A stretch of 64,000 bases of DNA from Rosa chinensis (GCF_002994745.2 NW_020126838.1:1-64000), one strand, 5' to 3'; shown: positions 22,143 through 34,311, counted from the stretch's first letter. The notes: generated by a model from the sequence alone, not told the origin. Program-made: numbers and translations.

Positions 22143-24090
22143 TGATGCGCCCGAAAGCAAGCGCATAATTTAACCCTGAAAATATCGTTAGTAGTATAAG
22201 TAAGTAGGGATCGTTCTATTCCGGGGATTGAGGGTACACCTGTCATTGTCAAACAATTAAACAATTAAAATTAAAACAAAGTATAATATTCACAAAGATA
22301 TTCACAACTATAAACATTGTACACGAAAAGGGGGGATTTTGTTTTTGGTTTTTCGAAAATAAAACTAAGTTAACAAAACAATTAAAATGCAAAAACATAA
22401 AAATACGAATGGAATGAGAGAACAAAGATCAAAATCGAAACATATGATTAAAATCGATTCAAACCCTAATATTGTTCATCTAAGTCATGAGAAAGGAGTT
22501 GATCATGTGAAACATTCGAAAGCAAATGAATTCCCATTTTTTACTTTTCAATGCTAATTAACCTAAGCGAAAGCACCTAGATTAATCCTATCAAACATGC
22601 AATCAAACCCTAGAAAGCTAGTCAATCATGTCATGTTTAACGCATTACACATAGAGAAAGGCTATCAACTCAAGTGTACAACTTAGTATGGAAAAGTCCA
22701 CCTAATTGCAATCCTCGTTAATTAAATTCGATCTTTGTACAAAACCTTTACTACTTTGATTCAAGTTTACACAAAACGAAAAGTCGATTTCATGTTCTTA
22801 AACCTAGCACCAATTATATCAAAACCCTAAGTGTTTGCAACCACATAAGATTAAAATACAAAAGTTATCTATAACGCAAATTTAATTAAACAAACCCACA
22901 TAAGCAACTCTCGAATCACAATAATATGAATCTGAAAATTCTCAATTAATCATAAAAATTCCAGAAATTAATATTTGTTCAAACACATATGTCAACTAGT
23001 TCATAACCAACGAAATTCAAAGCAAAGGTTACAAAGGAGAATCGGATTACACCGTGAGATGGGGATGGTGATGAACGCTCACGGCTATGCTTCTTCTCCC
23101 TTGGCCTTGCTTGAACTCGTGGAGATGACTAGAGGATGGAGAAACTCACGGCTATGCTAAGAAGATTTTCTGATTTTTTTCTAAAGTGTAAATTGTATGG
23201 GGGAGAGGAACCCTTCTCAACGTCAAAGAGGGGAGTATATATAGGAGCACGGCTAGGGTTCACAAAGCAATCAGAATTTTCCACATAGCTTCAACCAATA
23301 ATAATTCACCAAGTAAGCTTGTGATGTGGTCCAACCAATCATAGAATGCCAAGTAAGCCTTGTGATGTGTTCCAACCAATCATAATTCTCTAAAATACCT
23401 CCCTAATATTTAATTGCCGAATTTCCTTGAAATTATTCTGATTTTCTTCATGAATTTCGGCCAACATTCCTTTAGGGAATTTAGGGATGAATCTAGACGC
23501 CTTTTGAGCTTTTCCTTGGTGCACACATATTTTCCTTCCATAAATATCTCCCTTATATCTCTCTTGCGTCATCTCCTTGATTATTTCTGATTTTCACGTT
23601 GGCAATCACACCAATTTACTCCTCCAACAATATTTCTTTCCATAAAAATCTCCCAAGAAAATCTCCCCTTGAAATCCTCAATCAATCATCTTTAATTCCC
23701 ACGTTGTCACCTTATTTTTCCTTAGGTATGACACGGAAAATTTAATCCCCAAGGAAAATATATTTTCCTTTTTAAAAACTCTTCCTTGATTTCCTCCTTG
23801 CCATGTCATCTTCATGAAGCTTCTCGTTCCATTTATGAACTCAATTCTGCTTATTTATTCCAAAAACCTGAAAATAGAAGCTTTCTAAAATAAGAAATGG
23901 AAACTTTCTTAAACTAAAATGGAAACTTTCTAAAAATGAAAAATAGAAACAACAAAAATAGAAACTTTCTACAAATAGGAACTTTCCCAATCGAAGAATG
24001 GAAACTTTCCTAAACAGAGTTTTATTAAGGAAATAACGCAGAAAATGTAGGGAAATGCAGTTAAAACGTCGCATTAAAATGCTCCTATCA
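22143..24090 (-). repeat. 3' LTR of N1
   Basis: 1948 bp, reverse orientation. Short open frames inside recur unchanged in the other LTR and are not genes. The U3 AAGTTTC repeats lie near 23873-24012. Confidence 0.92.
23236..23243 (-). promoter_or_regulatory. TATA box of N1 3' LTR
   Basis: TATATATA on the reverse strand, same offset in both LTRs. Confidence 0.7.
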
Positions 24091-24105
24091 AATTCCCCCA
24101 CACTT
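24091..24105 (-). promoter_or_regulatory. Polypurine tract of N1
   Basis: On the reverse strand AAGTGTGGGGGAATT adjoins the 3' LTR. The TTTTGCTA/TAGCAAAA hairpin lies next to it (24109-24130). Confidence 0.85.
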
Positions 24106-26289
24106 AGCTTTTGCTAGTCCCTTAGCAAAATCACACAAAGACACACAGTAAGACTCAACGAAAATTTAAAGACTCAACCAAACGAAAATTCTATTGCCCT
24201 TCAACTTTTTGTCTCAGCAATCTCTTACTTTCACAACACCAAGATTAGCACTTAACCAAGAGTCAATGTTTAAGCATTCGAGAGTTAATTGAAACACATA
24301 ATTTACACATACACAAGTAGGACTTCGTTGTAACAATGGTGATGGGTTCTGTCAAGCATGTTTCAAACAAGTTTGATTCAATCCTCACAAGGCATATCCA
24401 CTCTTTCTTCTCTCAGAATTCAAGGCAATGCTTAAAAGCTTATACACTCAAGTATATGTGAAAGATAGCAAGTATATCACATATTATATGAAACGAAAGC
24501 ACATGTATATTTTTCTTTTGAAGATCTCATGAAAGGTACCAACTACTTGCACGAATGGACCCAAGCCATAGGTTCAACTCTTGTAACTCATCTCCACATC
24601 AAGTGCTGTCCCATCTTAAGGATCAAGAAGGTCTTCTCAAAGGTTGTAATGGGGCCAAGCTCAAGGTTTAAAGAAACGAAAGGTAAGGAATTTAACAAAG
24701 TGTCCTAAAAACCTAGCAGAGCACATGTAAATGTAGAGACTTCAAGAAATTCCAGCAAGGCATTGTAAAAACGTCACCTTCCCTAGGGGTGATCATAAAA
24801 GGGCCTAATGTCTTCATGTTGGGCCCAATCTTCACTCTAAACTTCCTTTGAACTCTAGTGAATTAGACAAAGGCCATATTTTCTGTAATGGGCCTTCAGT
24901 TCAAAGTAAACTCCAAAATCAGTAAGTATGGGGGACTAAAATCCATAAACATTTTTTTCTTCCCTTTCTTTCTTTATTTTTTTTTTCATTCTTTTTTTTT
25001 TTTTTTTCATGGACAAGTCTACCCCCACACTTGAACTTTCACCTCTTCTCAATTTTCATCCTTAGCACCAAACCCACGTAGTATGTCTCAAAAGATAGCT
25101 CCACTAAATTCTTAGAACAAAGGGTAGGGTTGTAACTATACTAAGCTTCATGGTTAAGGATTTTAAGGGTGATGAATGAAAAGGCTTAATGTAGGCTCAA
25201 AGGGGCTTATCTAGGGGGGTCCCACGACGGGCACAATTAAGGACACAGGTTGATTTGGCAATGGTGGTAATTCCTAAGGTGCCTCTATCCTTTCCAGAAT
25301 CAGGGCCATGTATTGATATCACGTTTCAACAAGCACAAGAGTGAATTCTAGCATTCTCTAGTCCATCAAACTTAATCTATGGCAAGCAATCAATCAAATG
25401 AAAGGATAATGAGATCATCAAAACATCGCCAAGAAAATAAGAATATATTTTTCATTTCACTCCAAGAAAAAGGGACATGGGCTCAATATCTCACATGGGC
25501 TTTTATGAATCAAAACTCATCCTAACATGCTCATATTCTGTACCAAGGTCACAAAATCCATATCCACTACACATGCATACATTTTTCATATATCTCAATT
25601 AACCAAAGAATACCATGTTAAAAAATAATCTCAATTTTGTGATCCTCTTTTAATCATGATTTCAGAGATATAGAATCATCCTAAGACTCAAAAACAAAAA
25701 TAAAAGCAACGAAAATTTTTAAATTTTTGACATTTTTCACTTTTTTTGTATTTTTCAATATATGACTCAAAATAAAAGAACAAAAGTATAAATCCCTTCC
25801 CCCACACTCAAATATTGCATTGTCCTCAATGTAATCAATTATAAACATGCAATGAAACAAATAAGCATAGATAGAAGATATTTACGAAGAAAAATTCAAA
25901 AATAAAAACAAAGAAGAAAAATAAAAATAAAAATAAAAAGAAATTGGGAAAGAGAAAGCAAATCTGTGTTGTTGACTCCTTCACAGCTGCTTCTGAATTG
26001 GGTTGCCTCCCAAGCAGCGCTTGTATTTAACGTCTTTCAGCCAGACGGTACCTCCATTAAATAAAGTTAGTGACTATAATTAACAAAGAAATACAAAGTA
26101 TAAACAAGTAACTAAGAATTACAAACTACAAATATAATTAGCAAGTATATTGTACATAATTTCTCACACAGGACACAAGTTAAGTACACAAGTGAGTAAA
26201 AAAAAAAACACGAAAAATATTTACACAAGTGTTTTTTTTTTTTTTTTTTTTTTTTTTTGGTACCTTAGTGTATCACAACATTTTATCTT
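24106..26289 (-). other. 3' noncoding region and unique filler of N1
   Basis: Reverse-strand copy of the 3' noncoding region, with PPT-like tracts near 25019-25032 and 25795-25810 and the post-pol hairpin at 25998-26013. From about 26060 to 26289 there is AT-rich filler with a long poly-T run (about 26230-26260), also present in N2. There are no genes. Confidence 0.8.
25998..26013 (-). other. Post-pol hairpin (N1)
   Basis: TTGGG/CCCAA arms, loop AGGCAA, read on the reverse strand. Confidence 0.6.
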
Positions 26290-26901
26290 GTTATAAATAT
26301 TATTGATATCGAATTTAATTCCAAGCGGTAAATCAAGTGGACGTGCGGCCCAAGTATAGTCGCCTAGACACAGATTTCCTTTTACATCCTTTGGGCAACC
26401 TTACTGAAATGGCCAGGTGGGGGAGGACGAACACGAGAGGAAAAATCCATTTTGGCATGAGCTACTCCCACATAGTGGTTTAGGCCCATTTGGAAGCACT
26501 TCTGGATTCAAAAACCCGTCATGAACGTTGTCCCCTTCCTAGACACCATTCCACATAGGCTATACTTACTAAGATGAAAAAGGTCCTAAGTGTGAAGACA
26601 GTTCAATGAATGTTAATAAAGGCCGCCCTCAACCTTAAGGGACCTGGACTAGGTACCAATAAGGGGTTTAGGCCAATATTAATAAACACGACTTCACCTA
26701 TTCCTTCTTTAATTTACAACTCACAATTAAAATTCGTATTCAATAATATAAATAACAACCTAAGTAATTAATTAACTAATTAACTAATTAACTAATTAAC
26801 TAACAAATGAAGAACAATTAACAAGTAAATTTTTTTTTTTTCTTTTTCGAACACAACATATAAACAAAACAAATATTCACAATATGACAAATGATTTTTC
26901 A
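26290..26901 (-). other. Leader segment of N1
   Basis: The first half of the conserved leader only. The homology to D stops at the GATACACTAAGG position, before the second module. Confidence 0.75.
26444..26508 (-). other. Structured leader module (N1)
   Basis: Outer arms AATCCA/TGGATT and inner hairpin CCAC-TAT-GTGG on the reverse strand. Confidence 0.65.
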
Positions 26902-26920
26902 ATCCCCGGCAACGGCGCCA
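26902..26920 (-). promoter_or_regulatory. tRNA-Asp primer binding site of N1
   Basis: Reverse-strand TGGCGCCGTTGCCGGGGAT next to the 5' LTR. Confidence 0.9.
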
Positions 26921-26925
26921 AAAAT

Positions 26926-28873
26926 TGATGCGCCCGAAAGCAAGCGCATAATTTAACCCTGAAAATATCGTTAGTAGTATAAGTAAGTAGGGATCGTTCT
27001 ATTCCGGGGATTGAGGGTACACCTGTCATTGTCAAACAATTAAACAATTAAAATTAAAACAAAGTATAATATTCACAAAGATATTCACAACTATAAACAT
27101 TGTACACGAAAAGGGGGGATTTTGTTTTTGGTTTTTCGAAAATAAAACTAAGTTAACAAAACAATTAAAATGCAAAAACATAAAAATACGAATGGAATGA
27201 GAGAACAAAGATCAAAATCGAAACATATGATTAAAATCGATTCAAACCCTAATATTGTTCATCTAAGTCATGAGAAAGGAGTTGATCATGTGAAACATTC
27301 GAAAGCAAATGAATTCCCATTTTTTACTTTTCAATGCTAATTAACCTAAGCGAAAGCACCTAGATTAATCCTATCAAACATGCAATCAAACCCTAGAAAG
27401 CTAGTCAATCATGTCATGTTTAACGCATTACACATAGAGAAAGGCTATCAACTCAAGTGTACAACTTAGTATGGAAAAGTCCACCTAATTGCAATCCTCG
27501 TTAATTAAATTCGATCTTTGTACAAAACCTTTACTACTTTGATTCAAGTTTACACAAAACGAAAAGTCGATTTCATGTTCTTAAACCTAGCACCAATTAT
27601 ATCAAAACCCTAAGTGTTTGCAACCACATAAGATTAAAATACAAAAGTTATCTATAACGCAAATTTAATTAAACAAACCCACATAAGCAACTCTCGAATC
27701 ACAATAATATGAATCTGAAAATTCTCAATTAATCATAAAAATTCCAGAAATTAATATTTGTTCAAACACATATGTCAACTAGTTCATAACCAACGAAATT
27801 CAAAGCAAAGGTTACAAAGGAGAATCGGATTACACCGTGAGATGGGGATGGTGATGAACGCTCACGGCTATGCTTCTTCTCCCTTGGCCTTGCTTGAACT
27901 CGTGGAGATGACTAGAGGATGGAGAAACTCACGGCTATGCTAAGAAGATTTTCTGATTTTTTTCTAAAGTGTAAATTGTATGGGGGAGAGGAACCCTTCT
28001 CAACGTCAAAGAGGGGAGTATATATAGGAGCACGGCTAGGGTTCACAAAGCAATCAGAATTTTCCACATAGCTTCAACCAATAATAATTCACCAAGTAAG
28101 CTTGTGATGTGGTCCAACCAATCATAGAATGCCAAGTAAGCCTTGTGATGTGTTCCAACCAATCATAATTCTCTAAAATACCTCCCTAATATTTAATTGC
28201 CGAATTTCCTTGAAATTATTCTGATTTTCTTCATGAATTTCGGCCAACATTCCTTTAGGGAATTTAGGGATGAATCTAGACGCCTTTTGAGCTTTTCCTT
28301 GGTGCACACATATTTTCCTTCCATAAATATCTCCCTTATATCTCTCTTGCGTCATCTCCTTGATTATTTCTGATTTTCACGTTGGCAATCACACCAATTT
28401 ACTCCTCCAACAATATTTCTTTCCATAAAAATCTCCCAAGAAAATCTCCCCTTGAAATCCTCAATCAATCATCTTTAATTCCCACGTTGTCACCTTATTT
28501 TTCCTTAGGTATGACACGGAAAATTTAATCCCCAAGGAAAATATATTTTCCTTTTTAAAAACTCTTCCTTGATTTCCTCCTTGCCATGTCATCTTCATGA
28601 AGCTTCTCGTTCCATTTATGAACTCAATTCTGCTTATTTATTCCAAAAACCTGAAAATAGAAGCTTTCTAAAATAAGAAATGGAAACTTTCTTAAACTAA
28701 AATGGAAACTTTCTAAAAATGAAAAATAGAAACAACAAAAATAGAAACTTTCTACAAATAGGAACTTTCCCAATCGAAGAATGGAAACTTTCCTAAACAG
28801 AGTTTTATTAAGGAAATAACGCAGAAAATGTAGGGAAATGCAGTTAAAACGTCGCATTAAAATGCTCCTATCA
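26926..28873 (-). repeat. 5' LTR of N1
   Basis: 1948 bp, the same length as its partner and apparently identical to it over all stretches compared. Confidence 0.92.
28019..28026 (-). promoter_or_regulatory. TATA box of N1 5' LTR
   Basis: TATATATA on the reverse strand, 1093 bases from the LTR edge, exactly as in the other LTR. Confidence 0.7.
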
Positions 28874-28878
28874 TCTTT

Positions 28879-30788
28879 GAAGAGGAAGACGAGGAGGTCA
28901 CTGAAGAGGACGTTGTAGACACAGAAGAGGAAGAAGAGGAAGAGCACGCCCGTGTTGAGCAAGTACAGACACCAATGGCTGAGACTATTAGGCAACTGTC
29001 TAATCCTACAGGTGGGGGAGCTGCGCCCTTATGCATTGCCTATCCAGAACCAGGAGAGGGGCTTAATGATGATTTTGAGTTAAAGAGTGGGTTTCTGCAT
29101 CACCTACCCAAGTTTCATGGGATGAGTAGTGAAGACACCAACAAGCATCTCAAGGAGTTCGAGTTTGTCTGTGGGAGTATGTGCCCTAAAGGAGCTGATA
29201 TCAATATCTTGAAGATGAAGGCATTTCCCTTTACTTTGGAGGACAAGGCCAAGACTTGGCTATTTGAGCTGCCTGCTGGGACTATCAACACTTGGGATAG
29301 GATGAAGGGCGAGTTCCTTACGAAGTACTTTCCTGCCTCAAAGGTCACTGTTTTGAGGAAGCAGATTAGTGGAATCACGCAAGGACATGAGGAGAATTTC
29401 TGCAATTATTGGGATAGATTTAAGAGCCTTGTAGCATCATGCCCTAACCATGGGATGAGTGAGGGGTCCCTCCTTACCTATTTTTATGAAGGACTCACCG
29501 CTAATGAGCGTGGTCTATTAGATGCTGCTGCTGGAGGATCCTTTATGGATAAGACACCTGCTGATGCCAAGGTGCTACTTACTAATCGTGCACTAAATTA
29601 TCAACAATATGAGGGGGTGCTTTCCTCTCAACGGAGGGTACATGAGGTGTCCACTAACTCTGCTCTTGAAGACAAGGTTAACAAGATGTCTACTCTGCTG
29701 TCTCAAGTCTTAAACGTTAATGGAGGAGGAGCAATGACTCAAGTGTGTGGGATGTGCTCGACTCAAGGGCACCCCACAGATAAATGTCCCCAGCTTGCCT
29801 CTCCAGAAGGATGGGAATCTGTTAATGCCCTAGGGTATCAAGGAGGTCAAGGAGGCCCGAGGTACAACCCTTACTCCAATACTTACAATCCTGGGCTCAG
29901 AGACCACCCCAACTTTCGTTGGGCCAACAATGATAACACCTTGAGACCACCTCAAGGCCCAGGTCAGAATTCTCAGCGCCCACCAGGTTTGTTTTTGAGG
30001 CCTCAGGTACCTCAAACTTTTGGTATTCCCAATTTTGTCCCTCCACCTCCTAGTTCTAATACTTTGAGTGCCCCTAATTATGATGAACTGTTGAAGTCCC
30101 TTGCTGCGGGGCAACAACAACTTAACACGGCTACTCAAGCTTTCGTTGTAGGACAGGCGACCCATTCAAAGGATATTGCTGAGCTCAAGAATCAAATGGG
30201 CCAAGTGGTGGATTTCATGGGCCGGATTGCTGAAACAGGGAAACTTCCAAGCAACACAGTGCCTAACCCAAGGAATGAGCACGCCCAAGCCATCATCACT
30301 AGGAGTGGGCGCGTACTAGTTGACCCTCCTAGAGCCCACAAGAAGGCCCAAGCGGCCCATAATGAAGAAGAAGACGTTGTGGAGGTGTCTAAGAAGGATG
30401 TTGAGAAGGACCCAGCTACATCAAGGGTGGAAGTTGACTTTCCCCAAGTTGAGGCACCCAAAGGTACAATTCCTAACTCTAGTGGTTTAGTTAAGACTAA
30501 CCCAGTTGTTTCTATACCTTTCCCAAGCAGGTTTGCCAAGACGAAGAAAGATAAATCTGATCAAGAGATCTTGGAAATCTTCAAGAAGGTTCAAGTGAAC
30601 ATGCCCTTGATCGAGTGCATCAAACAGGTGCCTAAATACGCCAAGTTCTTGAAGGAGCTATGCACCACATGGAGGCAGACAAGAGAGAAGGAGGTGGTGA
30701 AAATGAGCGAGACAGTATCAGCCGTTATCCAGAGGAAGCTACCCCCAAAGTTGAAGGACCCAGGGAGTTTTTCTGTTCCCTGTATCAT
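28879..30788 (+). pseudogene. gag: Gag and start of protease region of C, interrupted by D
   Basis: It continues the Gag frame after N1: an acidic Glu-rich stretch, the gag core (FHGMSSEDT through FLTKYFP, about 29110-29330), and a CX2CX4HX4C zinc knuckle near 29746-29790. A Pro-rich linker and the region before protease follow. The frame is open to the target site ATCAT (30784-30788), where D is inserted. It resumes at 51754. No damage other than the two insertions is seen. Confidence 0.88.
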
Positions 30789-32973
30789 TGATAGGAGCAT
30801 TTTAATGCGACGTTTTAACTGCATTTCCCTACATTTTTCTGCGCCATTTCCTTGAAAAATCCCTGTTTGGGAAAGTTTCCATTCTTTGATTGGGAAAGTT
30901 CCTTATTGTAGAAAGTTTCCATTTTTGTCTTCATTTCTCATTTCTCATTTCTCATTTCTAGAAAGTTTCTATTTTTCATTTTTAGTAAGTTTCTATTTTT
31001 CATTTTTAGAAACTTTCCATTTCTCAATTTTAGAAAGTTTCTATTTTTCAAATTAGGTAAGTTTCCATTTTTCATATTAGTTTCTATTTTCAGGACCTCC
31101 GAGCTAAAAAGTGGAAATGAATGCACGAATGGAAAGAGGAGCTTGCGAACATCAAGACGAACGAATATGAGAAGAATTGGGCCACACATTTGAGCAGAAA
31201 TGAAGAAACAAGCTTTCCTAATCCAACTAGGAAACCCTGCGAAATGGAGGAAGGCTTTCCGAGCAAGTTTCCAACGCAACCATGAAAAAGAAATGGAAAA
31301 ATAATGAGTTTTGCGTTGGAAGATGAGAAGACTTGAAGTTGAAGCAACGAGGCCCAAGAACTCTATGGATTTTCGGCAAAATGGATCAAGGCCCATCAAA
31401 AGCCCATGGAATTAGGGTTTGTGACGCATGGAGGAAACCCTAGGGTTGCATTGCCGTGAAAATCAAAAGGAGGAGGCAAAAGTGGCGTGAAAAATCAAGG
31501 GAAGAATCAAAGATTACGCAAGAGATTTTCTAGGGTGGAGTTTAAGGAAAGAAATCAAGAAAGAGACCAAATTGCGTCTAGGTTCATTCCTAGAAACCCT
31601 AAGCATGTTTTGGCCGAAATATCAAGAAGAAAATCAGAAAATATTCAAGGAATTTCGGCAAGAATATATTAGGGTATCTCCTTGGAGTTTTATGATTGGT
31701 TGGATGACACACTAGGGCTTACTTGGCAATTTCTCATTGGTGGAAGGCATGTGGAATTATTAATTTAATTCCTTGGTAAATAAATCAGAAAACTCACAGC
31801 TTGGAAGCCAAGACATGCCGTTCCCTATATATACACTCACCCTAGACGTTCCAACGACCACTTTACAATTCAGAAAATTCTCTCTACGCGCGGAAGCTCT
31901 CTCCATTCTCTAGTGCAACTTTTGGCGTTTTCAAGCAAGGAAGGAAGAAGCAAGCTTAGGCCGTGAGCATCATCATCCATTCCACCTTGAAGCCGTGTAC
32001 TTTGAAGCTTGCTTTCGAGTTTCATTAGTTCATCATTCGAGTTATTCATCCATCTCTCCATTCACGGTGTAATTCAACCTTCTTTCTTGTAATCACTTTT
32101 GATTCTCCTTGTTTGATTTCGTTGGATGTTGTTCTAGTTAACGTTTATGTTTGAACAAGGTTTATATTCTGAAAATTTATGATTGATTAAGGATTTTCGA
32201 TTTCTATGTTGTGATTCCAAAGTTGCTTATGTGTGATTGTTCGATTGAGTTTGCTTTATAGATAACTTTTGTATTTTAATCTTATGTGGTTCGAAACACT
32301 TAGGGTTTTGATATGAATGGTGCTAGATTTAAGAACATGAAATCGACTTTTCGTTTTGTGTAAACTTGAATCAAAGTAGTAAAGGTTTTGGACAAAAATC
32401 GAATTCAATTGAAGAGGATTGCAATTAGGTGAACTTATTCATACTAAGTTGTACACTTAAGTTGATAGCCTTTCCTTGAACTTCTTGCGTTGAACATGTA
32501 TGATTGACTAGCTTTCTAGGGTTTGATTACATGTTTGATAGGATTAATCTATGTGCTTTCATTTAGATTAATTAGCATTGAAAAGTAAAATATGGGAAAT
32601 CGTTTGCTTTCGAATGTTTCACATGATCAACTCCTTTCACATGACTTGGAAGAACAATGTAGGTTTGTATTCGAATTTAATCATGAAATCGGTTTTAATC
32701 TTTGTTTCTTACATATCATTCTTGTATTTATGTTTTGTTCATACTTAATTTTAATTCTTGTTTTTAATTTTCGAAAACCAAACCCTAAAACCCCTTTTGA
32801 ATTCGTAAATAATATGTATATGTGTGAATACTATACTTTGTTTTATTTTAATTGTTTAAATTGTCTTACATTGACAGGTGTACCCTCAATCCCCGGAATA
32901 GAACGATCCCTACTTGCTTATACTACTAATGATATTTCTAGGGTTAAATTATATGCTTGCTCAAAGCGCATCA
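30789..32973 (+). repeat. 5' LTR of element D
   Basis: TGATAGGAGC to GCGCATCA. It contains the AAGTTTC repeat array (about 30870-31093), a TATA box at 31826 and U5 CAATCCCCGG at 32887-32896. Confidence 0.94.
31826..31833 (+). promoter_or_regulatory. TATA box of D 5' LTR
   Basis: TATATATA after CCGTTCCC. This would be the promoter for the D genomic RNA. Confidence 0.75.
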
Positions 32974-32978
32974 ATTTT

Positions 32979-32997
32979 TGGCGCCGTTGCCGGGGAT
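32979..32997 (+). promoter_or_regulatory. tRNA-Asp primer binding site of D
   Basis: TGGCGCCGTTGCCGGGGAT five bases after the LTR. The CCGGGGATTG at 32990-32999 is the exact complement of CAATCCCCGG in U5. Confidence 0.92.
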
Positions 32998-33338
32998 TGA
33001 AAAATCACTTGTTGCATTGTGAATATTGTTATTTTCGTAAACATTTTATTATATGTTCATATTGTGATCGAAATTGTTAGTTAAATACTTAGGTTGTTAT
33101 TTATATTATTGAATATGAGTTTTATTGTGAGTTGTAAATTAAAGAGGAATAGGTGAAGTCGTGTTTATTAATATTGACCTAAACCCCTTATTGGTACCTA
33201 GTTCAGGTCCCTTAAGGTTGAGGGCGGTCTTTATTAACATTCATTGAACTGTCTTCACACCTAGGACCTTTTTCATCTAAGTAAGTATAGCCTATGTGGG
33301 ATGGTGTCTAGGAAGGGGACAACGTTCATAACGGGTTT

Positions 33339-33405
33339 GGATCCAGAAGTGCTTACAAATGGGCCTAAACCACATTGTGGGAGTAGCTCATGCCAAAATG
33401 GATTC
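33339..33405 (+). other. Structured leader module, D copy 1
   Basis: GGATCCA pairs with TGGATTC (one G-U) around hairpin CCAC-ATT-GTGG (33370-33380). Confidence 0.65.
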
Positions 33406-33869
33406 TGCCTCTTGTGTTCGCCCTCCCCTACCTGGCCATTTCAGTAAGGTTGCCCAAAGGATGTAGAGGGAACTTTGTGTCTAGACAACTATACTTGGGC
33501 CGCACGTCCACTTGATTTACAACTTGGAATTCAATTCGAAATCAATGATATGGATAACAAAAGAAAATGTTGTGATACACTAAGGTATATTGGATTAAAC
33601 ATAGTCTTGAAAAGGATAGCTGTTTCAGTCCCATTGCACATCGAGACTCCCTGTTCCCGTACCTAAGTGTTGTGTAAATAAAAGAAAAGAAAAAGAAATA
33701 ATTGTATAAAATTTTCGTGAATAGTAAAAATCAGGTTTTTGAGAGTATGAATTTTATTATAAGTTTTTGACCATAATGGAATAGGTGAAGGACTTTGTCT
33801 TTAACATTAGTCTTGCACCCTTCTCTTTCATGTGGCGCACCTTAGTAGCATAGGGTGTCTAGGTTGATT

Positions 33870-33942
33870 GGATACGAGAAGTGCTAGCAAAGGGTCTCGT
33901 CCCCTGCTAAACAAGTGAGCTGAGCTCCGCCAAAATCGTTCC
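33870..33942 (+). other. Structured leader module, D copy 2
   Basis: GGATACGA pairs with TCGTTCC (bulged T). The inner hairpin at 33885-33909 has arms TAGCA/TGCTA and GGG/CCC with loop TCTCGT. Confidence 0.7.
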
Positions 33943-34290
33943 TCTACTACCTGGCTCTATGTGAAAAGAGTTACCAAAAGATTGAGAAGGGCGACTAGTA
34001 TTAAGGATCGAACCCTTGGGCCGCACGTCTAAACCTTGGTTAAGGGCTTATAATGGGATTCAAACTTTTCTTAACTATGCCATACCCTAACTAAAATTTG
34101 TATATTTGTAACATTATACTTTGTGGAATTTTTGTAATTTATACTTCTCTTTATACTTGTAAATTCGTGAATAGTAAATCGTGAATAGTGACTCGTGAAT
34201 AGTAACATTTATGTATAAATCATTAACTTGTATTTACTTCACTATACACTTTACTAACTTCTCTAAATTTTAATAATGTTCAGGAATTCT

Positions 34291-34311
34291 ATGAATGACC
34301 GAGCCTTCTAG
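34291..34311 (+). other. Six-codon upstream ORF overlapping gag start (D)
   Basis: Six codons and TAG from the first ATG of ATGAATG. The gag-pol ATG is 4 bases downstream. Confidence 0.6.

Larger units (their letters stand above)
22143..28873 (-). mobile_element. N1: non-autonomous LTR element lacking gag and pol
   Basis: 6731 bp in reverse orientation, with two LTRs of equal length (1948 bp) that appear identical. It is flanked by the target duplication TCTTT (22138-22142 and 28874-28878). The internal 2835 bp keep PBS, first leader part, 3' noncoding region and PPT, but no gag or pol. It must be moved by proteins of a relative; D has matching cis sequences. Confidence 0.93.
32998..34290 (+). 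other. Noncoding leader of D with two structured modules
   Basis: About 1.3 kb without a gene. A donor-like GTAAGTAT lies at 33281, modules at 33339-33405 and 33870-33942, and a conserved block at about 33583-33667. A branch-point-like TACTAAC (34252-34258) is followed by an AG at 34283, eight bases before ATGAATG. A possible intron of about 1003 nt would contain both modules. Confidence 0.7.

Noticed and set aside
22975..23160. Small ORF repeated at 27758-27943
   Set aside because: Within the N1 LTRs; duplicated only because the LTRs are duplicated.
28873..30788. gag of C as an independent 626-residue protein ending near 30855
   Set aside because: The last codons before the stop are from the D 5' LTR; the frame continues into pol at 51754.
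30938..31399. Reverse-strand ORF of 153 codons, repeated at 49712-50173 and in part at 60882-61250
   Set aside because: It is antisense to the U3 repeats of the D and E LTRs; the Lys/Asn/Phe-rich repeats come from the AAGTTTC array.
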